The translations under genes and the position numbers were made by a program. Positions 62,172-64,000 of a DNA stretch of 64,000 nt are shown here, in pieces. Under the pieces are notes generated by a model that saw only the letters and a list, made by a program, of their open reading frames with translations, made no database searches and had not been told where the DNA came from. Where the stretch lies: positions 3,534,001 to 3,598,000 of the forward strand of contig NC_010694.1 in assembly GCF_000026185.1 (NCBI RefSeq). Direction: 5' to 3'. The stretch comes from Erwinia tasmaniensis Et1/99 (GTDB taxonomy: Bacteria; Pseudomonadota; Gammaproteobacteria; Enterobacterales; Enterobacteriaceae). Positions within the stretch are counted from its first letter, which is position 1, and each line of letters begins with the position of its first letter.

Positions 62172-62420
62172 ATGATGCGTTGCCCAATATGTAATAAATC
62201 AGCCCATATACGAACCAGCAGATATCTCTCAGAGCAAACAAAGGAGTCATACTATCAGTGCCAGAACATCACCTGTTCGTGCACTTTTAAGAGTATTGAG
62301 AGCATTTCAAAAATTATTTCATCCCCATTACAAAACCAGGAAGTCAATTATGTGGCAACGGGCCAGGTGAAAACCAGGGGGATGGAGGCTGAAAAAATGC
62401 GTAACGATGGCAATAAGTGA
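62172..62420 (+). CDS. Ogr/Delta-like zinc-finger transcription activator (orphan phage gene)
   Basis: The 82-residue protein matches the P2 Ogr / P4 Delta family. Cysteines at 4, 7, 30 and 35 (CPIC, then CQNITC) give the C-x2-C-x22-C-x4-C zinc site, and HIRTSRYLSEQTKE and ESYYQCQN are near-copies of P2 Ogr. In P2 phages it activates late (tail, capsid, lysis) promoters. No capsid, tail, integrase or replication gene is beside it, so it is a relic or a domesticated regulator. Either Met at 62172 or 62175 could start it. Confidence 0.88.
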   Translation: MMRCPICNKSAHIRTSRYLSEQTKESYYQCQNITCSCTFKSIESISKIISSPLQNQEVNYVATGQVKTRGMEAEKMRNDGNK

Positions 62421-62440
62421 TAATCCGGTGGTCGATAGTG

Positions 62441-62470
62441 TTTTTTTAAATATGGCCATATTTAAAAAAA
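62441..62470. repeat. Perfect 30-bp AT-rich palindrome
   Basis: Arms of 15 bp meet without a spacer around TATGGCCATA, with T7-A3 on the left and T3-A7 on the right. It lies 21 bases past the ogr stop. T residues lead and A residues follow, the reverse of a normal terminator, so it is not explained as one. It could be a protein-binding dyad, a recombination site or a scar. Confidence 0.9.
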
Positions 62471-62615
62471 CAATGAGCGCAAAAAAATGGATGTAAGATC
62501 CTGATAAGGCCCTATTGAGGGCATGATGTTTATTTATGCTCTGAGAAAGGGAGCTCCCGGCGCAGGATATTTATTTTTACCCTTCGCCGGGCACAGGATG
62601 GCGGCAAACAATCAA

Positions 62616-64000
62616 TTAACCTTTGCGGCGCGTATTAACGTCTTTAAGCAGGCGGTTGATCCTGGCGTCCGCAAACATCACCTCCTGCGTCACGCTAAGT
62701 TTGCGTCGCCAGTTAGGATACTGGTCGGTGGTGCCCGGCACATTGACCGGCTTTGCCATATCCAGCCAGTCCTCCGGCTGCAGGCCGAGCAGCGCGCTGT
62801 CGCTGGCGGCGATAAAACGCTGCATACCGCGGTTGAGCTGCGCCGACATAGCGCTGTTAGCCGCCAGTTTACCACAGCGTTTGGGTACGCAGCCCGTACG
62901 GTGCAGCGCATCCAGCAGCGCCTGCTTTTTCCGCGCCCGGTCGGCAAATAATTCGCCGAGTATCTGTTTATCCGGGTACAGACCCAGCGTTTCACCCAAG
63001 GTTAAATCCCCTTCGCTCCAGAAACCGCGCAGCGTGGGAAGATCGTGGGTAGAGGCGCTGGCCATTGACTGACGTGGCCAGGCATCAGGGGAGCGGTAGC
63101 GCCCCGACGGCTCCTGTTCAAAATAAAGGACTTTCCAGGAGTAGATGCCGCTATCACGCAGCCTGCTGACGATCTCCGGCGGAACCGTGCCGAGATCTTC
63201 ACCAATCACCATGCACTGCTGGCGTTCACTTTCCAACGCGAGAATGGCGATCAGATCGTCCACCGGGTAGTGAACATAAGCACCAACATTAGCGGTTTCA
63301 CCGTAGGGTATCCACCACAGACGCAGCAGCGACATCACGTGGTCAATACGCAGCGCGCCGCAGTTGACCATATTCGCACGCAGCATATCAATAAAAGGCT
63401 GGTAACCCCGCATGGCCAGTACCTGCGGATCCATCGGCGGCAGCCCCCAGTTCTGCCCCTGTGGGCCGAGGATATCCGGCGGCGCGCCTACCGATGCCTG
63501 TAGGCGGTACAGTTCGCGGTCGCACCAGGTTTCCGCCCCACCTTGCGCCACGCCAACCGCCAGGTCGCGGTACAGCCCGATCGGCATGCGATGCTCCAGG
63601 CAGCATTGCCAGCACTCGGCGAACTGCCGGTCGGCCAGCCATTGTAGCCACAGCCAGAAGCGCACTTCATCAGCGTGCTCATCACGGAACTGCTGTACCG
63701 CATCGCTACCGCCATGTTGCCAGGCTTCCGGCCAGGCCGGCCAGCCCCAGCGCTTCGGGTCCTCTTTCAGCATCTGCCCGTGGAGAGCGTCATAGGTGGC
63801 CTGATCGACCAGGCTTTGCCCGCCATCGGTAATAAACTGCTCGAAGTCAAGGCGGCCTGGGTCTTGCTGCGCACGCTGCAAAAACTGCTGCCAGGCGTAG
63901 CGCAACCCACGGATTTTCAGTTCGCCTACCGTGGCATAATCCACCCATTCTGCCTGACGCGCCTTCTCCAGCCGCTGCCGGGTATTTTTCTGCTGCCACC
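62616..64000 (-). CDS. malQ: 4-alpha-glucanotransferase (amylomaltase), C-terminal part
   Basis: MalQ transfers glucans between maltodextrins. The frame is open to the window edge, so the N-terminus lies beyond 64000; the GTG at 63944 is inside the gene. Visible GH77 residues are the nucleophile Asp in ALRIDHVMSLLR, the acid/base Glu in VIGEDLGTVPPE and the Asp in STHDLPTLRGFW. It ends VNTRRKG. In E. coli malP lies upstream and gntT beyond the 3' end; the latter is replaced here by the AT-rich islet. Confidence 0.97.
   Translation of the reverse strand, partial: WQQKNTRQRLEKARQAEWVDYATVGELKIRGLRYAWQQFLQRAQQDPGRLDFEQFITDGGQSLVDQATYDALHGQMLKEDPKRWGWPAWPEAWQHGGSDAVQQFRDEHADEVRFWLWLQWLADRQFAECWQCCLEHRMPIGLYRDLAVGVAQGGAETWCDRELYRLQASVGAPPDILGPQGQNWGLPPMDPQVLAMRGYQPFIDMLRANMVNCGALRIDHVMSLLRLWWIPYGETANVGAYVHYPVDDLIAILALESERQQCMVIGEDLGTVPPEIVSRLRDSGIYSWKVLYFEQEPSGRYRSPDAWPRQSMASASTHDLPTLRGFWSEGDLTLGETLGLYPDKQILGELFADRARKKQALLDALHRTGCVPKRCGKLAANSAMSAQLNRGMQRFIAASDSALLGLQPEDWLDMAKPVNVPGTTDQYPNWRRKLSVTQEVMFADARINRLLKDVNTRRKG

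Noticed and set aside
62441-62470. Bidirectional terminator
   Set aside because: The T-run precedes and the A-run follows the stem on both strands, the opposite of terminator polarity.

Overview
The window is a chromosomal segment of an enterobacterium, most likely Erwinia or a close relative in Erwiniaceae. The gene order follows the E. coli/Salmonella str operon to malQ segment almost gene for gene, while the protein sequences, lost genes and inserted genes fit Erwinia/Pantoea better than E. coli. Both edges cut genes: tufA at the left and malQ at the right. No rRNA, tRNA, CRISPR array or intact insertion sequence was seen.

Layout. 1-5.7 kb: yheO-tusDCB followed by the str operon rpsL-rpsG-fusA-tufA, all on the minus strand, with a well-formed promoter before rpsL. 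5.9-12.7 kb: fkpA, slyX, slyD, yheV, kefB, kefG and yheS, covering protein folding, K+ efflux and an ABC-F ATPase. 12.7-17.5 kb: an accessory block of five exact 118-bp tandem repeats, the taurine operon tauABCD and a LysE/RhtB-type exporter, set between yheS and yheT, which are neighbours in E. coli. 17.6-27.4 kb: yheT, yheU, prkB, yhfA, crp, yhfK, argD (with two ARG boxes), pabA, ppiA and tsgA. 27.4-29.9 kb: a decayed SnoaL-like pseudogene, codA and a small exported protein, lying where E. coli carries nirBDC-cysG. 29.9-36 kb: trpS, gph, rpe, dam, damX, aroB and aroK. 36.4-39.8 kb: hofMNOPQ, the PilMNOPQ-like DNA-uptake genes. 39.9-54.6 kb: mrcA, nudE, igaA, hslR, hslO, pckA, envZ/ompR, greB and tex. 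54.6-58.2 kb: an accessory stretch with an unrecognised overlapping gene pair and a GH13 sugar phosphorylase. 58.2-60.4 kb: bioH, gntX and nfuA. 60.4-62.5 kb: an AT-rich islet with a beta-helix (tailspike-like) protein, an orphan Ogr/Delta zinc finger and a perfect 30-bp palindrome. It ends with malQ.

Most of the window is conserved housekeeping sequence. Genes expected from E. coli synteny but not seen include fic/yhfG, nirBDC-cysG, yrfG, yhgE, feoABC and gntT. Novelty is concentrated in the 118-bp alternating repeat array, the unknown pair at 55.1-56.2 kb and the phage-derived islet at 60.4-62.5 kb. No multi-gene system that could confidently be called new was found; the unknown pair is the best candidate.
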